DNA of 64,000 nt from Arcobacter sp. CECT 8986 (GTDB taxonomy: Bacteria > Campylobacterota > Campylobacteria > Campylobacterales > Arcobacteraceae). Each line of letters starts with the position of its first letter. Position 1 is the stretch's first letter. The translations under genes and the position numbers were made by a program. The notes under the pieces are model-generated. The model ran no database searches. It saw only the letters and a program-made list of their open reading frames with translations, and had not been told where the DNA came from. Positions 48,301-55,815 of this stretch are shown here, piece by piece. The stretch covers positions 62,001 to 126,000 of the forward strand of contig NZ_PDKG01000006.1 in NCBI RefSeq assembly GCF_004116725.1. The letters run 5' to 3'.

Positions 48301-49289
48301 TCTGTCTGTGGTGCATCTTTTACACTTGCTGTATATGTTATATCTTTACCAGCTTCTACTGTTTCATCTGCTGTTAAAGTTACTTTTGTTGTATCGATAC
48401 TATCCACAATCGTTGTAGTTGTACTTGTTGTACTATTTACTGTATCAAAACCGCCACCAACAGTTCCTGATATTGTTGTTGTAACTGTTTGGTCTGCTTC
48501 TGAATAAACATCACTATCTGGTGTAACAGGAGATATTACTGTTCCCGTTGATGCTCCAGCAGGAATATTAATTATAGAACCATTACTTAATATAATTGAC
48601 ATATCTGATAATGCAGGAGTTGAAAGTGTTGCTGTATATGTTATTGAGTTGTCATCTTCTGTAATTTGAGTTGTTGATGTTAAAGTAATTGTTACTTCAG
48701 TATCTGGGTTGTTATTTGTATTGATATTTACAGGTGTAGGGTTCCCATTTACATCAACATTTAATTGAGATCTACCAGCTAAAACATTTGCTGCTGCTGT
48801 TTGATCAAAATTAATAGGATTAAAAGTCGAAGTGTCCCCTTGTGGTCCACCAGCGGCAGCTGCATCTAATGCACTAGATAAAGAACCAAAATCATCAATA
48901 ACAATACCATCATTTGATGCTAATTCAGATTTTGAAAGCATATCTTTTAGAGAAGAGATTACATCATCACCTTTAAAGTTACTATTCATTACTGTATTTT
49001 GTAAGTCATATATTCCCGTTGGATTATCAATCATACTCAATACTGTTTTTGGTCCATTTTGATCAGTAATCAAATCAACCATATCATTAAATACGATTTT
49101 TACAGGAGGATCAAGATTTATAATAAGCTCAATAGACTTATCTCCATCAACTAAATTAAATGTATAATTTGACCCTGAATAATTATCAAAGTAGAATTGT
49201 TGCCCAGCTTTTGGCGTGATAACCATATCTTCTTTTACAGCAACTACATCATAAGTACCATTTGGTTCTTTTACAATAAGATTTAACAT
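42324..49289 (-). CDS. Giant RTX adhesin with von Willebrand A domain, type I secreted
   Basis: This 2321-residue surface protein starts without a signal peptide. Residues 1-140 resemble the retention module of LapA-type adhesins and end in LDAAAAGGPQ (AAAAGG at 143-148), a possible LapG-type cleavage site. About five Ig-like repeats of roughly 100 residues follow (200-740); two share identical DNA. A jelly-roll-like segment lies near 760-940, then cadherin-like parts. A von Willebrand A domain has MIDAS motif DLSGSMT (near 1480) and FISDGAPN. A glycine/aspartate beta-roll (about 1843-2000) and RTX nonapeptides (GKGDDEIVF, GGEGEDTLL) lead to the C-terminal secretion signal. ABC, HlyD and TolC genes lie upstream. 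Its own TATAAT-like box lies at 49326-49331. Confidence 0.9.
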   Translation of the reverse strand: MLNLIVKEPNGTYDVVAVKEDMVITPKAGQQFYFDNYSGSNYTFNLVDGDKSIELIINLDPPVKIVFNDMVDLITDQNGPKTVLSMIDNPTGIYDLQNTVMNSNFKGDDVISSLKDMLSKSELASNDGIVIDDFGSLSSALDAAAAGGPQGDTSTFNPINFDQTAAANVLAGRSQLNVDVNGNPTPVNINTNNNPDTEVTITLTSTTQITEDDNSITYTATLSTPALSDMSIILSNGSIINIPAGASTGTVISPVTPDSDVYSEADQTVTTTISGTVGGGFDTVNSTTSTTTTIVDSIDTTKVTLTADETVEAGKDITYTASVKDAPQTDLVIKLSNGSEITIEAGKTSGSVKVASADDVYGTTDGTTETVSITGTTGGNYEKLDTSDTATTTVTETTPDEVKVSLSATNTNEAAGTVTFTATLEKPVLEGDDPVVVHTTLGDITITSGTTGTLEVTNENTEDVYKDASTLDNKITSVSGGNFENLTADTDTVTAKVADTIDTTKVTLTADETVEAGKDITYTASVKDAPQTDLVIKLSNGSEITIEAGKTSGSVKVASADDVYGTTDGTTETVSITGTTGGNYEKLDTSDTATTTVTETTPDEVKVSLSAIERAIEDGGSITYTAKIVDANGKEVTTNNDVTVKLNVGANGEAVSETNPALTITIKAGSSSGTVDATVSRDDVYKEVDSDGKPTDSLSASIASVSEENAGENGSFEKLTFDSTAAKTIIYDDVDPVDVSISAVATAPKIIDVNTEFGEGTGISISTYDTNGNEGNLSVVKGTNHDGFGVYGNTSGSGANSELGHGWNGVSEKIVFDFTNDVDSIDVAFAWRNNHETAKITFSDDGKEIGYATVSGGGTNTDAVVRYYDMNNHLLKEVGAQGGTDRVDLSYTFEFPDADGNPMAFDKAEFSAPGHDDDYLIHEISYTEVINPEIANISTTDGQITFNIQIDENYPPQGKATAVVEVNGKDYNVDLNATGRGTLTLDAKDFSDLSDIDVKVKEVIGGNYEEVNTARYSFDLSGSFTDDLTSTNDSITIDEDQTYALTENDFGELGKDVTQIKITEIPSEGTLYLTVTQGQTVIDANGQEHVVTTDTKVEVNPGQVISLANVAAGNLSYEPKDDSDTDVKLKFQIGDEDGNFKSTEYTTDINITAVADLPTASIDVSGGVEKTVTVESKGGNNGFGNGDQNAPGNSEFNNNAENAGGNQENITFDLVKIGETTFSIADALQNVNTNGTDGDDTITYHDIAGGSNINSNGGNDIIAITGDINGGAVAGGSGVDLLYLAKDASKYELMNYNGPEQGHDNIDVRIKDLDTNQVLTVNNIEGIVFGDGTTKGGAEIPTPETSTKTVVEYDVDFNAALHDIDGSESLTVTITNVPEGAEFTSTSSAYTLTNNNDGTWSVELPDGTKNVTDSIKMTVPEGTENIDLGITARATEARDNDDGTNFKEANDSDALVYSEDETKTLDYDANTVKSDENVVIVLDLSGSMTNNSGKVTLADGSVTTRLAIAKDALEDLINTYDDLSNVNINLTTFGTDAKSYSGWMNAEDAINTINSLHSGDEGVYTNYEDALFETYDNYQTPENGEKSTVYFISDGAPNVENNDTTGTGGTDTIWRSGTAIDEGYITKWGEFLGDNVKELNVVGIGKGITNTTYLDMVAESVGNVKTNVMVIEDENELKDKLIENIFEKVEGNVLDNITGGDDDITITSIEVDGVSHTISEASNNILTLQTSSGGTLEFNFETGDYSFGGLRNSIVENSESFTINASDSNGDTTNFDVKINIVNEVDTEAKAPKLSFSIEENGEVEISGSSSLDLTFDEWDGSTVSSNSTVLNNLGYNDNYFGNSSDNKVLINNSIDGDIYSGGGNDEVVISGNVQYNSDIKTSSGDDSVTVKGNINGDINTAADYYQGSDDDKVQIEGDVTYNTDIVTGRGADEVYVGGSIDGDIDTGTGNDKVHIKGDASWNSEISLGSGDDILQIDGRVHDYNISGGEGNDAIILNGYTKEEYDNNVDNIQYKIKDFENIKVGDSVVKGESSIFNSVSSSSTTAYSYTITLAAALVDLDGSETLSKVTLDNIPDTVTLIKDSSGVEYNVTGGVVELPVEDAKEEEFTFVSSERLDSTEINSMTASVTSTESENDDTNTVTTNAKLEVDVDATNHMSGTDADEKFDSHGSNATIDAGKGDDEIVFHAGDIVDGGEGEDTLLIIDDDESIDLSGINTINASTDLSQVHNIEAIDLSNDIKDNLVIDEEAIENLTDNENVLKIFGDDSGDRVTLEGGSDNWKSGGQFTDDDGTTFNVFEGTTSGTSNIKVLIDEDVSIDPDI
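47456..47789. repeat. 334-bp identical direct repeat inside the adhesin gene, copy A
   Basis: Line-by-line comparison shows this segment identical to 48065-48398. The offset is 609 bp, exactly 203 codons, so recombination between copies would keep the reading frame. Confidence 0.95.
48065..48398. repeat. 334-bp identical direct repeat inside the adhesin gene, copy B
   Basis: The partner of 47456-47789. It encodes one Ig-like repeat (TADETVEAGKDITYTASVKD and following). The sequences outside both ends diverge at once. Confidence 0.95.
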
Positions 49290-49325
49290 AACAGACTCCC
49301 TACAGTTTTATATTTATTCTGTTAT

Positions 49326-49331
49326 ATTATA
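49326..49331 (-). promoter_or_regulatory. Possible -10 box of the adhesin gene
   Basis: TATAAT on the minus strand within the 87-bp gap between the kinase and adhesin genes. A run of nine T residues precedes it and could also act as a weak terminator of the upstream operon. The adhesin ATG has AGGGAG 6 nt upstream. Confidence 0.45.
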
Positions 49332-49376
49332 AAAAAAAAGTCTCTTTAAAGTTTCTTTTTTCTTAAAATTTAAATT

Positions 49377-50192
49377 TTAATTATTTTCTGTAAGGTTAAG
49401 AGGAGTGATGATTTTAAATAGTGCTCCATTATTTGAATTAGTTACATCAAGATAACCATTCATATTTTTTTCAATTATTACTTTTGACATAAATAGTCCA
49501 ACACCTGTTCCATTACTTTTTTCAAAAGTTACAAAAGGTTTAAATATATCTTGAATATTTGCTATTTTAATTCCACCTGCATTATCTTCTATAAGTACAA
49601 CTGCTGTATCTTCTTTTTTATCGATTGTGATTTTTATTAGTGGATTTTTTACTTTTCTTAAAATTAAAATTTCTCTTGCATTATTTATTATGTTTATTAA
49701 AACTTGTGAATATTCACTTTTTAGACCATAAATCTCAGGATTTTTCTTTACAACAATTTCAATATTTATATTATTCTCTTTTAAAGATGTACTTAAAATA
49801 TTCATAACTGAATTTAATTGTGTAGATAGATTAAATTTATGTTTTTGCTTGTTTGCTGAAAAAAAGTTTCTAAAATCATTTATTGTATTTGACATATAAT
49901 TTGTAATTTCATTTAACTTTTCAATTGCTGTTAATAACTCTTTTTTATTTACAGTATTTTCAATTTTTGCTTTTGCTTCAATTGGAATAAATAAAGAGTT
50001 TATCTCCATCAAAGGCTGTCTCCATTGATGTGCAATAGAAGATAGCATTTCTCCCATAGATGCCATTTTACTTTGTTCAACCAAGACTTTTTCTTTTTCT
50101 TGATTTTTTCTAACTTCTTCTTTGATTTTAGATTCTAATTTTTTATTCTCTTCTTCAAGCTGTAAAAATTCATCAAGATTTGTTTGTCGCAT
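49377..50192 (-). CDS. Soluble histidine kinase in the adhesin operon
   Basis: The 271-residue kinase has no membrane segment or recognisable sensor domain. A coiled coil (about 5-40) leads to the H-box MLSSIAHQWRQPL, then N-box NIINNAREIL, and G boxes EDNAGGI and GTGVGLFMSK. It must sense in the cytoplasm or through a partner. It lies 4 nt after the WG-repeat lipoprotein gene and immediately upstream of the adhesin gene. No response regulator adjoins it; the nearest is the divergent regulator at the head of the operon (57692), which may be its partner. Confidence 0.9.
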   Translation of the reverse strand: MRQTNLDEFLQLEEENKKLESKIKEEVRKNQEKEKVLVEQSKMASMGEMLSSIAHQWRQPLMEINSLFIPIEAKAKIENTVNKKELLTAIEKLNEITNYMSNTINDFRNFFSANKQKHKFNLSTQLNSVMNILSTSLKENNINIEIVVKKNPEIYGLKSEYSQVLINIINNAREILILRKVKNPLIKITIDKKEDTAVVLIEDNAGGIKIANIQDIFKPFVTFEKSNGTGVGLFMSKVIIEKNMNGYLDVTNSNNGALFKIITPLNLTENN

Positions 50193-50196
50193 ATTA

Positions 50197-50922
50197 CTAC
50201 TTTATGTTATTTTTATCTATAAAATATGTTTTTTCACTTTCAATTACTTTTGCTTTTCCTTCAATAAAATCAGATGCAAAATCAAATTTTGGTGCTATCA
50301 CTTCTTTACAATCTTTATTTATAAATCCCCATTTATTATCTTTTAATACTCTTGCTAAACCTTCTGAAAAATCAAATACCTTATCATAATCAAAACCAGA
50401 CAATAGTTTCATATCAGGATTAATACAAGCATATTTATTATTTATAAATGACTTCACAAAAGATATTTCATCTACAAAATCTCTTGCATCGCTATATAAA
50501 GGCTTTTGTATAAGCTCAAAATCTTTATTTATGTATCCATATTTATCATTTTCTTTTACAACTGCTACACCTTGATAAAAATCAGAAATTTCACTAAAAA
50601 TTGGTTCAAAAATGATTTTATTATCTTCACTTATAATTCCATATAAATTTTTGTATTCATAAATAAAGTACTCTTTTGTATCTCTATTATGAATCCAGTG
50701 TAAGTTTAGTACATTCTTAGAAGAAAATTGTTCATTTCTAGAGTTGTAATTTTTCATCAAAGTTAAATCATCATACATAACTGGAATTTGATTTTTCTTT
50801 GTATTTACATTATAAAGTCCAAATTTTTCATTTTGATTTACTATTTGTAAACTCTCATTTGATGTACATCCAACAAAAGCTAATACTGCAAATAACTCTG
50901 CAACTAACAATTTTAATTTCAT
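50197..50922 (-). CDS. WG-repeat lipoprotein
   Basis: The 241-residue precursor has a lipoprotein signal (VAELFAVLAFVGC). The body is a series of about six WG/KWG-type repeats: FGLYNVNTKKNQIPVMYDDL, YGIISEDNKIIFEPIFSEI, YGYINKDFELIQKPLYSDA, YACINPDMKLL, WGFINKDCKEVIAPKFDFA. Such repeats form solenoid or propeller-like binding surfaces; the ligand is unknown. It sits between an OmpA-like lipoprotein and a soluble kinase in the adhesin operon, so it may sense or hold adhesin at the cell envelope (inference). Confidence 0.85.
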   Translation of the reverse strand: MKLKLLVAELFAVLAFVGCTSNESLQIVNQNEKFGLYNVNTKKNQIPVMYDDLTLMKNYNSRNEQFSSKNVLNLHWIHNRDTKEYFIYEYKNLYGIISEDNKIIFEPIFSEISDFYQGVAVVKENDKYGYINKDFELIQKPLYSDARDFVDEISFVKSFINNKYACINPDMKLLSGFDYDKVFDFSEGLARVLKDNKWGFINKDCKEVIAPKFDFASDFIEGKAKVIESEKTYFIDKNNIK

Positions 50923-50930
50923 TTTATATC

Positions 50931-52166
50931 CTAGTTTTTAGATACTTCTATCTTAAATTCAATTATATTTTTTTTACTATTTTGTATATTTAGATTTTCA
51001 TCTGCAAATATATTTTTTTCTATCCAAATAATATTATCTTGTACAGATTTATTATCTATATTTTTTAAATAATCATAAACTTTTTGAGAACTTTCAACTG
51101 TTCCTTCTTCAGATAAACTTTCATTTGAAAGAATTATTACATTTACTATTTGGTTTTCATATTTTCTTAGTACTTTTACATATTTTGGAATAAATTCATT
51201 TAGTGCTTTTTTAAGACTCTCTTTCAACTCATTATTTTCAAAAAAACTATTTTCACTTGAAAAAGTAACTGTTAAACTATTCTCATCTAAAGAAGCAGCC
51301 CATGTTGGTAGTTCAAGAGAAAGTTCATTTATTAAATCTTTTTGCAATGCATCTAGTACATAAATAGAAATCTCTTCTTGTTTAATATCTTCAAAATTAT
51401 CATATGAAGCCATTACTTTTAATGTATAAACTCCATTTTCAAGTTTATCTTTTATATTTGTACACCATCTATTGTTTTTAATATTCACATCATATGTTTT
51501 ATCTTTTATTGATAAAACTATATTTTTTGTATTTAAATCAAGTACATCTCCACAAATTAGTGGTCTTTTATTATTTATCAATGGATAATTATCAATAGTT
51601 ACTAACTCTTTTTTAACTATTTTTGTCTCTTCTTTTTCAGTTTCTTGAGGAATTAAATCTTCTAATTCATTATTTAAAGCTTCATTCTCTTTGCACAATA
51701 GCTCTTTATCATCTGCATTTATCAAATCTATTAAAAAACTATTATCAAGTCTATTTATATAATCTTTTGTAGTTAAGTTTTGTTCATCTTTTATATTTAT
51801 ATTTGCACCATTACAAATTAAAAGTTTTGACATATCTATATAATTATTTTTAATTGCATCTAAAAGTGCAGTATCTTTAAAGTTATCTTTTTCATCTAAT
51901 TTTGCATTGTTATCAATAAGTAGTTTGGCAATTTCCACATTATTATTTCTTGCAGCAATATGTAAAGGTGTATACCCTAATGTATCAACTTTATTAACAT
52001 TATCTTTGGAGACAAGTGATTTAACTTTTTCATAATCATTTGTTCTTACTGCTAATAAAATATCATTTTCATCTAAAGTTATACTATTTTGTTTATTACT
52101 TAAATTTGAAGCTACACATCCTGCTAATAAAACTAAAACTAATATTCCTACTATATAACTTTTCAT
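50931..52166 (-). CDS. Lipoprotein with ankyrin repeats, Ig-like region and OmpA-like C-terminus
   Basis: The start at ATG 52166 gives a lipoprotein signal (SYIVGILVLVLLAGC); an upstream ATG at 52193 in the hlyD end would spoil it. Three ankyrin repeats follow (TLGYTPLHIAARNNNVEIAKLL, then KDTALLDAIKNNYIDMSKLL), then a spacer, an Ig-like region (about 195-275) and a domain resembling OmpA/MotB (SSENSFFENNELKESLKKAL, SSQKVYDYLK). Peptidoglycan-binding residues look degenerate. In Shewanella a bpfA-type adhesin operon also carries an OmpA-like gene, which supports a role in adhesin surface display; the ankyrin fusion is unusual. Confidence 0.82.
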   Translation of the reverse strand: MKSYIVGILVLVLLAGCVASNLSNKQNSITLDENDILLAVRTNDYEKVKSLVSKDNVNKVDTLGYTPLHIAARNNNVEIAKLLIDNNAKLDEKDNFKDTALLDAIKNNYIDMSKLLICNGANINIKDEQNLTTKDYINRLDNSFLIDLINADDKELLCKENEALNNELEDLIPQETEKEETKIVKKELVTIDNYPLINNKRPLICGDVLDLNTKNIVLSIKDKTYDVNIKNNRWCTNIKDKLENGVYTLKVMASYDNFEDIKQEEISIYVLDALQKDLINELSLELPTWAASLDENSLTVTFSSENSFFENNELKESLKKALNEFIPKYVKVLRKYENQIVNVIILSNESLSEEGTVESSQKVYDYLKNIDNKSVQDNIIWIEKNIFADENLNIQNSKKNIIEFKIEVSKN

Positions 52167-52173
52167 CCCTATT

Positions 52174-53640
52174 CTATCTCTCTGTAAATGCATTTTGTTT
52201 TACTTTTAATATAGGTTTTAAAATAAAATCCAAAATTGTTTTCTTTCCAGTTATAATATCAACACTCGCAACCATACCAGGTATAATTGGTAACTTTCTA
52301 CCATCTTTTTCCAAGAAGTTTTTATCTGTTTTTACGATAACTCTATAATAACTTTTTTGGTCTTTTGATTCTTTATCTACAATACTATCTGCTGAAATAT
52401 CAACTATTTTTCCATCTAACCCACCATAAATAGAAAAATCATATGCAGTTATTTTTACTATTGCTTTATGACTTGGATTTATAAAAGCAATATCTTTTGG
52501 ATCTATTTTTGCTTCAACTAATAAACTACTACTATTAGGAACAATCTCGACTAAGTCCATCCCTGATTGAACAACACCACCAATTGTATTTAGGTATATT
52601 TGTTTTACTGTACCGTCAACTGGAGATTTTAATATAGTTTTTGCAACTTTATCTTTATCAGCAACTAATTTTGCTTTTATTTTATTTAGTTCACCAACTG
52701 TTTTTTGTAGAGTATCTGAAGCTTCTCTTTTAAATGCATTTACTTTTTCATCTATTTTAAATCTTGCTTCTTTTATTGCAAGTTTAGATCTAGGAACAGA
52801 TAAAAGTGCAGCATCTAAATCACCACTTGTTTTGTTATACTCTTTTTCAATATTTAAAACATCATATTTAGACTTTGCACCTTTTTGAGCTAATAATTGA
52901 ATAGTTCTTCTTTGCTCTTTTATAATTCTAAAACTCTTTCTTAAATTTTTGATTGTATATTGAACTTCTTTTAACTCTTGTTGTTTTTGTCCTAATTGAT
53001 TTTTCAAAACATCTACTGAAGATTTAAGTTCATTATATTGACTATATAAAAGACTTCGTTCAGAGGCTGCATATTCTTGACCATTTTCCAATACTTCTTT
53101 TGGAAATTCCAATTTAGGAATAGGTTTATTTATATCAATATTTGCTTCAGCTTCTAATCTTACTTGTACAGCCATCAAATTTAAATAAGCTTGTTTATTC
53201 TCTTCAAAAGAGGCTCTAAATCTTGTAGTATCTATTTTTAATAAAGGATCACCTTTTTTTACTTGTTGACCTTCTTTTATCAAAATTTCTGAAATAATAC
53301 CACCATCAAAAGATTGTACTCTTTGGATTTTATCATAAGGAATTACTTTTCCATTTCCCTTTGCAACTTCATCAATCTTAGCTAATGATGCCCAAAGAAT
53401 AAAAAGAGTTAATACTCCAATAACAATTGAAAATACTATTTTTGATACATAAGTTGGCTCTTCATTTGCATAACTATAACTTGTATAAACAAAATCCAAA
53501 TCTTCTTTTTGATTCTCATTTAGTCCATATAGACTCTTTATCCAAGAAATCAAACCTTTTTTATTAGCTTTTTTATTTAAATTTTGTTCTTTTGAAGTAT
53601 TAGATTTATTATCAAATTTTTCTTTTAAATTTTTCATCAT
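52174..53640 (-). CDS. HlyD-family type I secretion adaptor
   Basis: The 488-residue membrane fusion protein has a cytoplasmic N-terminus (1-65), one membrane helix (about 66-85), a lipoyl-like half motif (SFDGGIISEILIKEGQQVKKGDPLL), a long coiled-coil hairpin (about 150-320), the second half motif (ILKSPVDGTVKQIYLNTIGGVVQ) and a beta-barrel domain ending PGMVASVDIITGKKTILDF. It links the ABC exporter to the outer membrane channel. It is 1 nt after the ABC gene. Confidence 0.95.
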   Translation of the reverse strand: MMKNLKEKFDNKSNTSKEQNLNKKANKKGLISWIKSLYGLNENQKEDLDFVYTSYSYANEEPTYVSKIVFSIVIGVLTLFILWASLAKIDEVAKGNGKVIPYDKIQRVQSFDGGIISEILIKEGQQVKKGDPLLKIDTTRFRASFEENKQAYLNLMAVQVRLEAEANIDINKPIPKLEFPKEVLENGQEYAASERSLLYSQYNELKSSVDVLKNQLGQKQQELKEVQYTIKNLRKSFRIIKEQRRTIQLLAQKGAKSKYDVLNIEKEYNKTSGDLDAALLSVPRSKLAIKEARFKIDEKVNAFKREASDTLQKTVGELNKIKAKLVADKDKVAKTILKSPVDGTVKQIYLNTIGGVVQSGMDLVEIVPNSSSLLVEAKIDPKDIAFINPSHKAIVKITAYDFSIYGGLDGKIVDISADSIVDKESKDQKSYYRVIVKTDKNFLEKDGRKLPIIPGMVASVDIITGKKTILDFILKPILKVKQNAFTER

Positions 53641-53641
53641 A

Positions 53642-55798
53642 TTATTTACTCATTTTATTAAATACTTCTTCTTTTGGTCCATCAAGTATTATTTGTCCAT
53701 TTTCAACAATAATAACTCTATCAACTAATCTTAAAAGAGATGTTTTATGAGTTACAACAATCAAAGTTTTATCCTCTACAATCTTTTCAACTCTATCAAT
53801 AAACATTTTTTCTGTTTGTCTATCCATTGAATTTGTTGGTTCATCAAGCATTAAAATATTTGGATTTGAAATAAGTGCTCTTGCTAAAGTAACTGATTGT
53901 CTTTCACCTCCACTTAAGCCTTCACCTCTTTCTCCAACAATTAAATCATATCCAGCTTCATGTTTACCTAAGAACTCATCAAGTCCAGCAACTTTTGAAG
54001 CCCGCAATAACTCTTCATCAGAAACATACTGTTCACCAATTGTTATATTATCTTTAATTGTTCCCATAAATAAAAATGGTTCTTGTGGAACAAATCCAAC
54101 TGCTTGTCTTAAATCAACAGGGTCAATTTGTCTAATATCTACTCCATCAACTAAAACAGAACCTTTTGTTGGTTCATATAAGTTCATAAGAAGTTTTAAA
54201 AGTGTAGATTTTCCAGAACCAATTTTTCCTAAAATTGCTACTCTTTCACCTTGCTTAATTGTAAGATTGATATTTTTTAAAGTTTGGTGATTTTGATTTT
54301 TATATGCAAATTGAACATCTTTAAATTCAATATTTCCATTTAAATTTGGTCTACTTATATATGATTTATTCTCTTTTTCTACTGGCATTTTCATAACCTC
54401 ATCAAGGTTATTTAAAGATAACATAGTTTTATCATACTTAATAATCATACCAACAAGTTGAGAAACAGGAGCAATAACTCTACCATTTAACATCATAGCT
54501 GCAATAATTGCACCCATTGTCATATCACCTTTTCCAGCCAAATACACACCAGCAGCAACAATTAATATATTTGAAAACTGAGAGATAAATGCTGTTAAAA
54601 AAGTAATTGTTTGAGATAAAAACTGCCCTTTATCAGAATAGTGAATAGTTTTATTTACAGCTTGATCCCAGTGTGTTCTCATTCTATTTTGAGCTCTAAT
54701 ACTTTTAATAATTTCAAGACCAGTTACAGTTTCAATCAAAGTTGTATGTTTTATTTGCTCTTCTTTTACAGAGTTTTCAATAATTGCTTTTAAAGGTCTT
54801 TGAATATACCAAGAAATACCAACAGATATAAGTACTGTCAAAATAGTAATATAACCTAATGGTCCTCCAATATAAAAAATTACAGCAATAAAAATCAAAA
54901 TAAAAGGAAAATCAACAGCAGCTGCAATACTAGCACTTGTAAAAAACTCTCTTACACTTTCAAATGATTGTAATCTACTTACAAACTGTCCAGTAGAAGC
55001 TGGTTTTGCATCTATTTTAATATTTAGCAATTGATTAAATATTCTATTTGAGATTAATGTATCTGCTCTTTTACTTGCAAGTCCTAAAAAGTACGACCTA
55101 AGAAGTTTTAATATAAAGTCAAAAATCATAGCCAATGAAATACCAAAAAAGAGTGCCCACAAGGTTTCCATTGCGTTATTTGGAAGAACTCTATCATAAA
55201 CATTCATTGTAAATAAAGGTGTTGCTAATATAAGCATATTTACAAATAAAGATACAATTATTACTTGTTTATAAATACCTCTATTTCTTTTTAGTGTTCC
55301 CCAAAACCAATCTTTTGGTTGTTCAACTATTACTTCATTTTCTATTCTATTATTAAAGTTAAACTCTGGTTTTACGATTATTAATTCGCCTGTATACTCA
55401 GACTCTAATTTTTCTAAAGTAAGAGTTGTGATTCCAGAACTAAGTCCAGGAATAATTACCTCAACTCTTTTTTCTTGAATATCATAATCTAATAATACAC
55501 AAGCTCTTCCTTTAGCAAGAATTAATACAGAAGGTAATGCTAATTTTGTAATATTTGGGATTGCTCTTTTTACTACTTTTGTAGTTAGCCCTATTCTTTT
55601 TGAAGCTTGTAAAAACATATCTACATTCATAGAAGATTTATGAATAGGTAAACCAAAAGTCAAAGATTGATGAGAAGTCTCTCTTTTATGATACTTTGAT
55701 AGAAAGACTAAGCACTCTAATAAGTCATCTACTTGTCTTCTATCTTTTAAATTTTTTAATGTACCGTCTTTATTTTCATTTACAGTTTCTTTACTCAC
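53642..55798 (-). CDS. Type I secretion ABC exporter, LssB/LapB type
   Basis: The 718-residue transporter has an N-terminal C39-like domain without a clear protease active site (LLECLVFLSKYHKRETSHQS), six membrane helices (about 175-440) and an ATPase domain with Walker A LGKIGSGKST near 528, signature GLSGGERQSV near 633 and Walker B ILMLDEPTNSMD. The non-proteolytic N-terminal domain is typical of exporters for RTX adhesins. The start codon is GTG with AAGGCGG upstream. It lies 17 nt after the TolC gene. Confidence 0.95.
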   Translation of the reverse strand: MSKETVNENKDGTLKNLKDRRQVDDLLECLVFLSKYHKRETSHQSLTFGLPIHKSSMNVDMFLQASKRIGLTTKVVKRAIPNITKLALPSVLILAKGRACVLLDYDIQEKRVEVIIPGLSSGITTLTLEKLESEYTGELIIVKPEFNFNNRIENEVIVEQPKDWFWGTLKRNRGIYKQVIIVSLFVNMLILATPLFTMNVYDRVLPNNAMETLWALFFGISLAMIFDFILKLLRSYFLGLASKRADTLISNRIFNQLLNIKIDAKPASTGQFVSRLQSFESVREFFTSASIAAAVDFPFILIFIAVIFYIGGPLGYITILTVLISVGISWYIQRPLKAIIENSVKEEQIKHTTLIETVTGLEIIKSIRAQNRMRTHWDQAVNKTIHYSDKGQFLSQTITFLTAFISQFSNILIVAAGVYLAGKGDMTMGAIIAAMMLNGRVIAPVSQLVGMIIKYDKTMLSLNNLDEVMKMPVEKENKSYISRPNLNGNIEFKDVQFAYKNQNHQTLKNINLTIKQGERVAILGKIGSGKSTLLKLLMNLYEPTKGSVLVDGVDIRQIDPVDLRQAVGFVPQEPFLFMGTIKDNITIGEQYVSDEELLRASKVAGLDEFLGKHEAGYDLIVGERGEGLSGGERQSVTLARALISNPNILMLDEPTNSMDRQTEKMFIDRVEKIVEDKTLIVVTHKTSLLRLVDRVIIVENGQIILDGPKEEVFNKMSK

Positions 55799-55815
55799 TA
55801 AAAAATACCGCCTTA

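Noticed and set aside
47560-48507. Two long plus-strand frames (196 and 112 codons) opposite the adhesin gene
   Set aside because: They are antisense shadows of the Thr/Asp-rich Ig-like repeats, begin identically because of the 334-bp repeat, and have no ribosome site or protein-like composition.
53642-55798. Bacteriocin exporter with C39 leader-peptidase activity
   Set aside because: The N-terminal domain lacks a clear catalytic cysteine-histidine arrangement, there is no double-glycine precursor gene nearby, and the operon encodes an RTX adhesin.
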